The position numbers were made by a program, and so were the translations under genes. From an uncultured Lachnospiraceae bacterium (lineage in GTDB: Bacteria > Bacillota > Clostridia > Lachnospirales > Lachnospiraceae): a stretch of 5,202 nt of DNA. Below the pieces are notes generated by a model, which saw only the letters and a list, made by a program, of their open reading frames with translations, searched no databases and was not told the origin of the DNA. The stretch spans positions 1-5,202 of the forward strand of contig CACZNZ010000012.1 in the NCBI GenBank assembly GCA_902782625.1, read 5' to 3'. Positions 1 to 5,202 of this stretch are shown here, in pieces (positions within the stretch are counted from its first letter, which is position 1; each line of letters starts with the position of its first letter).

Positions 1-359
1 CTCGGATTATGGAAGAGTGGATTGACTTCCAGAAATGTTTCGGCAACATGATGGGCGCAAAATCCCAGATTTCTCTTCAGAATGCACTGGCGATGGCAGG
101 ACTTACACCTTTAGGGCAAAACCACGATGGTTTCCATGATGCCTATAACACTGCCAGACTTTTCTTAAAACTCAGGGAACAGGATCGTTTTACACTGCAA
201 CTTGACACCCTGCGTTCCGGAGAAAACACCTTCCCCGATCCTGAACCATGGACTTGGAAAAGAAGAATGATAAAATTATTCCGTGGAAAAGAAGCGGCCG
301 ATGAATTTGGCTGGAGACAATATCTGCTAAAAGAAGAATTTAAAAAGAGGTTACAATGA
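1..359 (+). CDS. DEDDh-family 3'-5' exonuclease, C-terminal part (5' end outside window)
   Basis: This is the tail of a 3'-5' exonuclease of the DnaQ/KapD-like DEDDh superfamily, which removes nucleotides from RNA or DNA 3' ends using two metal ions. The frame is open to the left edge (first full codon at 3), so the ATG at 9 is probably internal. Counting from that Met, residues 21-50 read as the family's last conserved block: a helix beginning ISLQNAL, then the ExoIII motif H-x4-D (H39, D44) within HDGFHDAYNTA, which supplies the catalytic His and final Asp. The ExoI and ExoII motifs must lie upstream. A charged tail of about 65 residues follows, rich in Lys, Arg and Trp, with no domain I recognise. 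The stop overlaps the start of the next gene by 4 bp (ATGA), which suggests co-transcription and translational coupling. The natural substrate cannot be told from the sequence. Confidence 0.85.
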   Translation, partial: RIMEEWIDFQKCFGNMMGAKSQISLQNALAMAGLTPLGQNHDGFHDAYNTARLFLKLREQDRFTLQLDTLRSGENTFPDPEPWTWKRRMIKLFRGKEAADEFGWRQYLLKEEFKKRLQ

Positions 360-1699
360 AAGATTATAAATGGGCTTCTCTCGGCTGCGGTGTGATTGCA
401 AGACAGCTTGCACAGGCTTTGCAAAAAGAAGGACGGAGTCTTTATTCCGTGGCAAACCGTACCCACGAAAAGGCCGTCGCTTTTGCCGAAGAATATGGAA
501 TCAGAAAAGTCTATGACAGGATAGAAGATCTGTTTGAAGATGAGGAAGTAGATATCATCTATATCTCTACTCCTCACAATACACACATGGATTTTTTAAG
601 AAAGGCACTTGCTGCAGGCAAACATGTGCTGTGTGAAAAATCCATCACTTTAAATACTTATGAACTAAACGAAGCAGCAGAACTTGCCCGTGCAAATGAT
701 GTGATCCTGGCTGAAGCCATGACGATTTATCACATGCCGGTCTACCGCAGGCTGAAAGACTATCTTGACAGCCACTGCCTTGGCCGTCTGCAGATGATCC
801 AGATGAACTTTGGCAGTTACAAAGAATATGATATGTCCAACCGGTTCTTTAACCGCAGTCTTGCAGGAGGAGCATTGCTCGATATCGGTGTCTATGCCCT
901 GTCCTTTGTCCGCTGGTTCATGAGCGTGATGCCTGATCAGATATCGAGTCAGGTCCGCTATGCAAAAACCGGCGTCGATGAACAGGCCGGCATCCTTTTG
1001 ATGAATTCTGTGGGAGAGATGGCAACGGTCTCTTTAAGTTTACATGCCAAACAGCCAAAGAGAGGAACCATAGCCTATGAAAAAGGTTATATTGAGATCT
1101 TTGAATATCCCAGAGGCGAAGAAGCCCGCATCACCATCACAGAAACAGGAAAGACCGAAGTCATAAGAGAAGGAAACACTGATGATGCCTTAATCTACGA
1201 GGTCCGTGATATGGAAAAGACCGTCTCCGGCGAATCAGATGAAATGTATTTTGACTATACCTGCGAAGTGATGAGCCTGATGACCTATTTGAGAGAAACA
1301 TGGGGTATGGTCTATCCGGAAGAAGAGGCCTTATATGGTATGACAGGAGAAGAGGATATCCCGGTCTCTCTTCCTGACGGTGTTCCGGGATTCTACTACC
1401 GCTTTGATACTGATGAAAATATATCGGATAGTATCCTCAGTATGATGAGTCATCACGGCATTTTCCCGGATGAACTCGGAAAGCCACAGATCATTGTCGC
1501 AATGGAAGATGTTCTTGATGGGTGGCAGGTAACAATCAAATACGGTTTCTCCCTGCCAGGTACATTTTTTGATCATGGAACATTTATCATAGAAAAAGGA
1601 AAAGCCCTCCTCGATGAAGCAAGAGAGATTGCCTCCCGGGAGAGCAGTAGCTGTGACTGGGACAGTGCCATCGCTGATTACGCCGAAAAGTCCCGCTGA
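356..1699 (+). CDS. Gfo/Idh/MocA-family NAD(P)-dependent oxidoreductase with C-terminal extension
   Basis: This is a 447-residue predicted cytoplasmic dehydrogenase acting on a sugar, inositol or related hydroxy/keto compound; the substrate is unknown. The N-terminal Rossmann fold has the nucleotide-binding loop GCGVIA (residues 10-15), ANRT at 33-36 after the second strand, and STPHNTH at 71-77. The motif CEKSIT at 93-98 is the family's EKP motif with Ser replacing Pro, and K95 is the expected catalytic Lys. The substrate domain holds GGALLDIGVY (171-180), with the conserved Asp at 176. The canonical fold appears to end near residue 328, after the typical closing segment with LRETWGMVYPEE. 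Residues 330-447 are an extra region with no recognised domain, whereas family members are usually about 330-390 residues long. The start is supported by AGAGG at 346-350, five bases before the ATG. The gene overlaps the upstream exonuclease by 4 bp, and its last 22 bp overlap the convergent MATE gene. Confidence 0.9.
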   Translation: MKDYKWASLGCGVIARQLAQALQKEGRSLYSVANRTHEKAVAFAEEYGIRKVYDRIEDLFEDEEVDIIYISTPHNTHMDFLRKALAAGKHVLCEKSITLNTYELNEAAELARANDVILAEAMTIYHMPVYRRLKDYLDSHCLGRLQMIQMNFGSYKEYDMSNRFFNRSLAGGALLDIGVYALSFVRWFMSVMPDQISSQVRYAKTGVDEQAGILLMNSVGEMATVSLSLHAKQPKRGTIAYEKGYIEIFEYPRGEEARITITETGKTEVIREGNTDDALIYEVRDMEKTVSGESDEMYFDYTCEVMSLMTYLRETWGMVYPEEEALYGMTGEEDIPVSLPDGVPGFYYRFDTDENISDSILSMMSHHGIFPDELGKPQIIVAMEDVLDGWQVTIKYGFSLPGTFFDHGTFIIEKGKALLDEAREIASRESSSCDWDSAIADYAEKSR

Positions 1700-3021
1700 A
1701 TCTTTTTTCGGACAAAGAGATAAAGAATAAACCCATATACCCCTCCGGCAAGCCAGGCGGCGGGATCACACCCTACCGCGAGCGCATAGCTTCCCACATT
1801 CACGGAAAGGACCGCAGTACTGATCCTGGCAAACAGTTCGATGAAACCCATGGACATGGCGGCTACGCCGTATCCGCATCCCTGGATGGTATTGCGATAG
1901 ATGAAGATCATGCCAAGCGGAATGTAACAGACGACACATTCATAGACATAGATTCGTGCCCAGGGCAAAAGCGCCTGAATATCCGTTCCTGCCGGGAAGA
2001 ACAAATGCAGCATCCTGGGTATCATGATGATCATGATCAGGCCGGATACAATCGCATAGGCAATCACAAATTTTAAAGCATCGATGGTTCCCTGATGAAC
2101 CCGTTTTATATTTTTGCTTCCGTAATTCTGTCCGGCATAGGTAGCCATCGTCTGTCCGATGGAAATCATACCCTGCATCATAAGATTCTGAATCTTGCTT
2201 GCTGCAGTAAAGACGGCAATTGCTTCTTCAAACCGGTTGATGGCACTTTGCATGACCATGGTTCCGGAAGCAGTTATTGAATACTGAAGTCCCATTGGAA
2301 TCCCGATGGCCATCTGATGCCAGGAATCCGCCGCGTGAAGTCTCCAATGCTTTCTGCGGGGTTTCAGTACTGAAACCTTTTTTACGATATAGATCAGACA
2401 CAGAATGGCCGAGATTCCCTGAGAGAGGATCGTAGCACGGGCTGCGCCTTTTACACCCCAGCCTAACGCCAGAATAAAGGCCAGATCCAAAACCACATTA
2501 AGTCCTGCAGAAAAGATCAGAAAATACAGTGGAACTTTGCTGTTGCCAATCGCCCGCAAAAAAGAGGAAAACAGGTTGTAGTACAACGTAGCCATCAGGC
2601 CTGCACAGATCGTAACGATATAATCATAGGCCTCCTGGTAGATGGAATCCGGTGTATGCATCCAGTGAAGGATGACCGGCATAGATGCCGTGCTGACAAT
2701 CGTGAGGACAGTTCCGAAGATGGCAGAAAGAATGATACCGTTTCCCACAGATCTTCTTGTCCCTTCGACATCATCTGCCCCGAACCGCTGGCTTGTAAGG
2801 ACCGAAAATCCGGTAGCGATTCCTATCGCAAATCCGTTGACTAAAAACATGATCGTACCGGTAGAACCCACACCTGCAAGCGCATCCTTGCCGACAAAAT
2901 TACCCACGATAATGGAATCCACCATATTATAAAGCTGTTGAAAAACATTGCCCAAAAACAATGGAAACATAAACCGCAGAATGATAGCAAGCGGTTTACC
3001 TTGCGTCATATTGGTTTCCAA
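1678..3021 (-). CDS. MATE-family multidrug/cation efflux transporter
   Basis: This is an inner-membrane antiporter of the MATE family (MatE/DinF/NorM type), which exports organic cations, drugs or metabolites in exchange for Na+ or H+. From the TTG start it has 447 residues, the usual family length, and shows about twelve hydrophobic segments in two similar halves. Family hallmarks are GNVFQQLYNMVDSIIVGNFVG (split here as GNVFQQLYNMVD at 24-35, SIIVGNFVG at 36-44), LRAIGNSK (155-162), LNVVLDLAFI (174-183) and ATYAGQNYG (293-301). The start is taken at TTG 3021-3019 because GGAGG lies eight bases upstream and a perfect promoter lies just beyond. An ATG at 3129 would add 36 residues but sits upstream of that promoter and inside the divergent channel gene. 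ATG 3009 is an alternative, but its GGAGG is 20 bases away. The gene is convergent with the oxidoreductase, overlapping it by 22 bp. The exported substrate cannot be predicted. Confidence 0.9.
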   Translation of the reverse strand: METNMTQGKPLAIILRFMFPLFLGNVFQQLYNMVDSIIVGNFVGKDALAGVGSTGTIMFLVNGFAIGIATGFSVLTSQRFGADDVEGTRRSVGNGIILSAIFGTVLTIVSTASMPVILHWMHTPDSIYQEAYDYIVTICAGLMATLYYNLFSSFLRAIGNSKVPLYFLIFSAGLNVVLDLAFILALGWGVKGAARATILSQGISAILCLIYIVKKVSVLKPRRKHWRLHAADSWHQMAIGIPMGLQYSITASGTMVMQSAINRFEEAIAVFTAASKIQNLMMQGMISIGQTMATYAGQNYGSKNIKRVHQGTIDALKFVIAYAIVSGLIMIIMIPRMLHLFFPAGTDIQALLPWARIYVYECVVCYIPLGMIFIYRNTIQGCGYGVAAMSMGFIELFARISTAVLSVNVGSYALAVGCDPAAWLAGGVYGFILYLFVRKKIQRDFSA

Positions 3022-3029
3022 AACAGATA

Positions 3030-3034
3030 CCTCC
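3030..3034 (-). promoter_or_regulatory. Ribosome binding site deciding the TTG start of the MATE gene
   Basis: The plus-strand CCTCC reads GGAGG on the minus strand. It is separated by eight bases from the in-frame TTG at 3021-3019, near-ideal spacing. The next ATG (3009-3007) is 20 bases away, too far for this site. The protein would then begin METNMTQGKP. Confidence 0.75.
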
Positions 3035-3051
3035 GTTAATTCATGATTCAG

Positions 3052-3081
3052 ATTATAAAAGAAGATAGTAAATCCTGTCAA
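3052..3081 (-). promoter_or_regulatory. Consensus sigma-A-type promoter for the MATE gene
   Basis: Reading the minus strand, TTGACA (complement of 3076-3081) is followed after exactly 18 bases by TATAAT (complement of 3052-3057). Both hexamers match the housekeeping consensus at 6 of 6 positions. Transcription would start near 3045, leaving a leader of about 24 bases that contains GGAGG before the TTG start at 3021. The position is what decides the short MATE start. The -35 ends 13 bp before the channel ATG. Confidence 0.85.
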
Positions 3082-3084
3082 CAT

Positions 3085-3088
3085 GGAG
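3085..3088 (+). promoter_or_regulatory. Ribosome binding site deciding the ATG 3095 start of the channel gene
   Basis: GGAG at 3085-3088 lies six bases before the ATG at 3095. It overlaps the alternative in-frame ATG at 3083, which itself has no purine-rich site at useful distance. The start at 3095 is therefore preferred, giving a protein beginning MNKAKKRIFD. Confidence 0.7.
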
Positions 3089-3094
3089 AAAAAC

Positions 3095-4045
3095 ATGAAC
3101 AAGGCAAAAAAAAGAATCTTTGATATCATTCAGATCGGACAGAAAGGAGACGTGCCAAGCCTTCTGTTTGATGTTTTCATCACACTGACCATCATCGTCA
3201 ACATCCTGATAATGTTCCTGGACACTTTTCCGTCTCTGGATTATATGGATTCCTTCCTGCGTGCCATCGAACAGATCACCTTGCTCATTTTTCTGGTCGA
3301 ATACATTTTAAGAATATGGACTTCTGAATATCTGTATCCGCAAGAGACAAAGAAAAAAGCCTTACTCCGGTTCCTGATATCTTTTGATGGCATCGTAGAT
3401 CTTCTGACGATCATTCCGCTGTTCTTCCTATCCGGATTTGTTGTTTTCAGAATGATGCGTGTCGTGAGAATTCTTCATCTGTTCCGCATCAACGCACAAT
3501 ATGATTCGTTTCACGCAATTGCCTCTGTTTTCATCAGCAAAAAGAATCAGATCCTTTCTTCTTTGTTTATCATTGTCATACTGATGCTCGCATCCTCCCT
3601 TTGTATGTACAACGTGGAGCATGCAGCCCAGCCTGATGTATTCAAAAACGGGTTTTCCGGTATCTGGTGGAGTCTTTCCACCATCTTTACCGTGGGATAC
3701 GGGGATATCTATCCGATCACCTGGATCGGCAAGGCACTGGCTGTCATCATCACCTTCCTTGGCGTATGCGCCGTGGCCATCCCAACCGGTATCATTTCTG
3801 CTGGATTTGTCGAGCAGTATACGCTGCTTCAGAAAAACAGCCTGCTCGATACCGATACGAATATGACAATCACTGTTACGGTAGAAGAAGATGCACCCTA
3901 TGTCGGCTGGACAATGGAGAAGGCTGAAAAAGAATACGGCATCAATATCGCCGCCATGATCCGGGGAGGCAATGTGATGCTTCCGACAGGACAGACAGAG
4001 ATTCTTGTGGATGATACCCTGGTTTATCAGACCAACCGGCTGTGA
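3095..4045 (+). CDS. Voltage-gated-type potassium channel with C-terminal RCK_C-like domain
   Basis: This is a 316-residue six-helix channel subunit, expected to form a tetramer in the cell membrane and conduct K+. Hydrophobic segments fit S1 (about 23-43), S2 (52-76), S3 (96-113), S4 (117-131), S5 (153-172) and S6 (212-238). S4 carries a ladder at every third position, R119, R122, R125, H128, R131, as in voltage sensors. The pore helix WWSLSTIF runs into the K+ selectivity filter TVGYGD (199-204). S6 contains a Pro (P230) at the usual gating hinge. After a linker, residues of about 258-316 resemble an RCK_C/TrkA_C ligand-binding domain: the block INIAAMIRGGNVMLPTG followed by TEILVDDTLVY has the family's Arg-Gly-Gly and Pro-x-Gly positions. 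No Rossmann-type RCK_N domain lies between. The gene is divergent from the MATE gene and followed by a separate promoter region before plsX. K+ selectivity is secure; the gating mode is inferred. Confidence 0.9.
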   Translation: MNKAKKRIFDIIQIGQKGDVPSLLFDVFITLTIIVNILIMFLDTFPSLDYMDSFLRAIEQITLLIFLVEYILRIWTSEYLYPQETKKKALLRFLISFDGIVDLLTIIPLFFLSGFVVFRMMRVVRILHLFRINAQYDSFHAIASVFISKKNQILSSLFIIVILMLASSLCMYNVEHAAQPDVFKNGFSGIWWSLSTIFTVGYGDIYPITWIGKALAVIITFLGVCAVAIPTGIISAGFVEQYTLLQKNSLLDTDTNMTITVTVEEDAPYVGWTMEKAEKEYGINIAAMIRGGNVMLPTGQTEILVDDTLVYQTNRL

Positions 4046-4046
4046 T

Positions 4047-4075
4047 TTGCAATGAAGAGATGGATATGATACAAT
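4047..4075 (+). promoter_or_regulatory. Predicted extended -10 promoter just after the channel gene
   Basis: TTGCAA (4047-4052) is followed after 17 bases by TACAAT (4070-4075), with TG at 4067-4068 giving an extended -10 (TGATACAAT). The -35 matches consensus at 4 of 6 positions and the -10 at 5 of 6. It begins two bases after the channel stop codon. Transcription would start near 4082, just before the long hairpin, so the product is either a plsX leader or a short terminated RNA. Confidence 0.55.
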
Positions 4076-4089
4076 AGCATTTACGAATC

Positions 4090-4157
4090 AGATAGTATTC
4101 TCGGAAATTTTCTTTGACATAATTCATGAAGAACATTTCCGAGAGTGCTTTCTTTTT
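4090..4157 (+). terminator. Long hairpin with T-tract: terminator, attenuator or small-RNA end
   Basis: The left arm 4094-4108 pairs with 4135-4149 over 15 consecutive positions, two of them G-T; the core is CTCGGAAA with TTTCCGAG. Past a single mismatch on the inside, 4110-4116 pairs with 4127-4133 (two G-T pairs), leaving a 10-base loop at 4117-4126. Past one mismatch on the outside, three more pairs form (4090-4092 with 4151-4153). The right arm runs into TTTCTTTTT (4149-4157), as in intrinsic terminators. The tail is T-rich only for plus-strand transcription. The simplest role is ending the channel transcript, but a predicted promoter lies between that gene and the hairpin, and plsX lies beyond. 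Confidence 0.65.
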
Positions 4158-4166
4158 GGACAGGAA

Positions 4167-4181
4167 TTTACATATAGTAAA
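4167..4181 (+). promoter_or_regulatory. Inverted repeat overlapping a possible plsX -10 element
   Basis: TTTACATATAGTAAA is an inverted repeat with 5-base arms (TTTAC and GTAAA) around ATATA. It includes TATAGT (4173-4178), a 5-of-6 match to the -10 consensus, 30 bases before the plsX start. A -35 is poor: TTCTTT at 4150-4155 gives 17-base spacing. It could be a plsX promoter with an operator over the -10, or chance in AT-rich DNA. It does not resemble the FapR or FabT fatty-acid regulator sites that I know. Confidence 0.3.
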
Positions 4182-4208
4182 GCCGTAAAAAAAGAAAGGA
4201 GAACATTT

Positions 4209-5202
4209 ATGGATTACAAAGCAGTTGTGGCTGTCGACGCCATGGGAGGAGACAATGCACCTGATGAAATCGTCCACGGTGCCGTAGACGCCGTCACGGA
4301 AAGAGCCGACATCAAAGTTGTTCTTTTCGGTGACAAGAAAAAGATTGAATCCGTCCTCGCCGGATGTGATTATAATCCGGAACAGATTGAGATTCGCCAT
4401 ACGACACAGGAGATTTCCACTGACGAATCCCCTGTCACAGCCATCCGCACCAAAAAGGATTCATCACTGGTGGCAGCAATCACGGCAGTAAAGAACGGAG
4501 AATGCAGTGCTGTTCTTTCCGCCGGAAACTCCGGAGCGGTTCTCGTTGGCGGACAGATTCTTATCGGTAAATGCAAAGGAGTAAAAAGAGCACCTCTTGC
4601 ACCGATCATCCCGAATGAGAAGGGGGTATCCCTCCTGATTGACTGTGGTGCCAACGTCGATGCAAGACCGGAACACCTGGTACAGTTTGCCCAGATGGGA
4701 TCCATCTATATGGAGCATGTCGTAGGCATCAAAAACCCTCGCGTGGCAATCGTCAACATTGGGGCAGAAGAGGCAAAGGGCAATGCCTTAGTCAAGGAAA
4801 CCTATCCTCTTTTAAAAGACTGTGACAGCATCAACTTTACAGGAAACATTGAAGCAAGGGATATCCCGAAAGGTGCCGCTGATGTTATCGTCACCGAAGC
4901 ATTTACAGGAAATGTAATCTTAAAACTGATGGAAGGACTTGCTTCAACACTCATTCACAGCATCAAAGATGCCATGATGAGTTCCACACGTGGAAAAATC
5001 GGCGGACTTCTGGTTAAGCCTACCTTAAAAGAGACACTTTCCAAATTCGATGCCACCGAATACGGTGGGGCACCGCTGCTTGGATTGAAAGGCCTGGTGG
5101 TAAAAATCCACGGCAATGCCACTCATAAAGAGACAAAACATGCCATTTTCCAATGTGTCACCTTCGAAGAAGAAAAGATCAATGAAAAGATTCTTGCCAA
5201 CC
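4209..5202 (+). CDS. plsX: Phosphate acyltransferase PlsX (3' end outside window)
   Basis: PlsX is a peripheral membrane enzyme that converts acyl-ACP plus phosphate to acyl-phosphate, the donor used by PlsY for the first acylation of glycerol-3-phosphate in bacterial phospholipid synthesis. The frame is open from 4209 to the right edge, giving 331 residues; since the family is about 330-345 long, only a few codons should be missing. Signatures in order are VDAMGGDNAP (9-18), SAGNSGA (104-110), LIDCGAN (143-149), NIGAEEAKGN (183-192), TGNIEARDIP (211-220), TEAFTGNVILK (229-239) and EYGGAPLLGLKG (284-295), all as expected for an active enzyme. AAAGGAG at 4195-4201, seven bases before the ATG, is a strong ribosome binding site. 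In related bacteria plsX is usually followed by acyl carrier protein and other fatty-acid or RNase III genes. The leader carries a possible attenuator hairpin. Confidence 0.96.
   Translation, partial: MDYKAVVAVDAMGGDNAPDEIVHGAVDAVTERADIKVVLFGDKKKIESVLAGCDYNPEQIEIRHTTQEISTDESPVTAIRTKKDSSLVAAITAVKNGECSAVLSAGNSGAVLVGGQILIGKCKGVKRAPLAPIIPNEKGVSLLIDCGANVDARPEHLVQFAQMGSIYMEHVVGIKNPRVAIVNIGAEEAKGNALVKETYPLLKDCDSINFTGNIEARDIPKGAADVIVTEAFTGNVILKLMEGLASTLIHSIKDAMMSSTRGKIGGLLVKPTLKETLSKFDATEYGGAPLLGLKGLVVKIHGNATHKETKHAIFQCVTFEEEKINEKILAN

Larger units (their letters stand above)
3022..3094. promoter_or_regulatory. Divergent intergenic control region between MATE and K+ channel genes
   Basis: These 73 bp separate the two divergent translation starts and hold the signals for both genes. 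The minus-strand promoter and ribosome binding site are clear. For the plus-strand channel gene the only -10-like element is TATAAA at 3054-3059, which overlaps the minus-strand -10 (ATTATA on this strand at 3052-3057). No good -35 lies 16-18 bp before it. RNA polymerase could therefore probably not occupy both directions at once, and the channel promoter remains unassigned. Confidence 0.5.

Noticed and set aside
143..586. Minus-strand open frame of 147 codons across the exonuclease-oxidoreductase junction
   Set aside because: It is antisense to two genes with clear family motifs, has no ribosome binding site that I could see, and its composition (Ser, Cys and Phe rich) is typical of a shadow frame.
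1683..1711. Inverted repeat CCGAAAA / TTTTCGG around the oxidoreductase stop, a possible terminator
   Set aside because: The stem is only 7 bp and AT-rich, with a 15-base loop, and neither strand has a T-tract after it. The T-run is part of the stem itself.
2656..2932. Plus-strand open frames of 62 and 86 codons inside the MATE gene
   Set aside because: They are antisense to well-conserved MATE membrane segments and lack plausible initiation signals.
4114..4119. TTGACA, a perfect -35 hexamer before plsX
   Set aside because: No -10-like hexamer lies 16-18 bases downstream (that stretch reads around TTTCCGAG), and the site is within the hairpin arm.
4046..4208. Known riboswitch or T-box in the plsX leader
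   Set aside because: The region is too short and has only one hairpin; I see none of the conserved T-box or common riboswitch core sequences.
3942..4400. Minus-strand open frame of 152 codons spanning the channel end and plsX start
   Set aside because: It crosses the promoter, hairpin and plsX ribosome binding site and is antisense to two confident genes; the product resembles no known protein.
4370..4718. Two overlapping minus-strand open frames inside plsX
   Set aside because: plsX is certain here from its conserved motifs, and the antisense frames show Ser/Arg/Cys-rich shadow composition.

Overview
The window looks like chromosomal DNA from a Gram-positive anaerobe of the Clostridia, most likely the Lachnospiraceae. 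This is inferred from protein style, strong AGGAG-type ribosome binding sites, sigma-A-type promoters, moderate GC content and close gene packing. No species can be named. No phage, insertion sequence, CRISPR array, tRNA or rRNA was seen.

Layout: (1) Positions 1-359 (+) hold the C-terminal end of a DEDDh 3'-5' exonuclease cut by the window edge. (2) Positions 356-1699 (+) hold a Gfo/Idh/MocA-family NAD(P)-dependent oxidoreductase. It starts inside the exonuclease stop codon (ATGA overlap) and carries an unrecognised C-terminal extension of about 118 residues. (3) Positions 1678-3021 (-) hold a MATE-family efflux transporter, convergent with the oxidoreductase and overlapping it tail to tail by 22 bp. 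(4) Positions 3095-4045 (+) hold a voltage-gated-type potassium channel with an S4 arginine ladder, a TVGYGD filter and a C-terminal RCK_C/TrkA_C-like domain, divergent from the MATE gene. (5) Positions 4209-5202 (+) hold plsX, phosphate acyltransferase of phospholipid synthesis, which is missing only its last few codons.

Two intergenic regions carry readable signals. The 73-bp gap at 3022-3094 holds a perfect-consensus promoter (TTGACA-N18-TATAAT) on the minus strand for the MATE gene, followed by GGAGG and a TTG start. This makes the longer ATG-initiated MATE reading frame unlikely. The 163-bp gap at 4046-4208 holds an extended -10 promoter right after the channel stop, then a long hairpin with a T-tract, then a small inverted repeat and a strong ribosome binding site for plsX. 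Promoter plus terminator could make a short RNA of about 75 nt, or the hairpin could act as an attenuator or simple terminator in front of plsX.

The genes do not form one obvious pathway. The exonuclease-oxidoreductase pair is probably co-transcribed. The MATE transporter and the K+ channel are both membrane ion/solute proteins sharing a compact divergent control region. plsX probably begins a separate lipid-synthesis operon running off the right edge. No clearly novel defence or mobile system is visible. The most unusual items are the oxidoreductase extension, the channel with RCK_C but no RCK_N domain, and the structured plsX leader.
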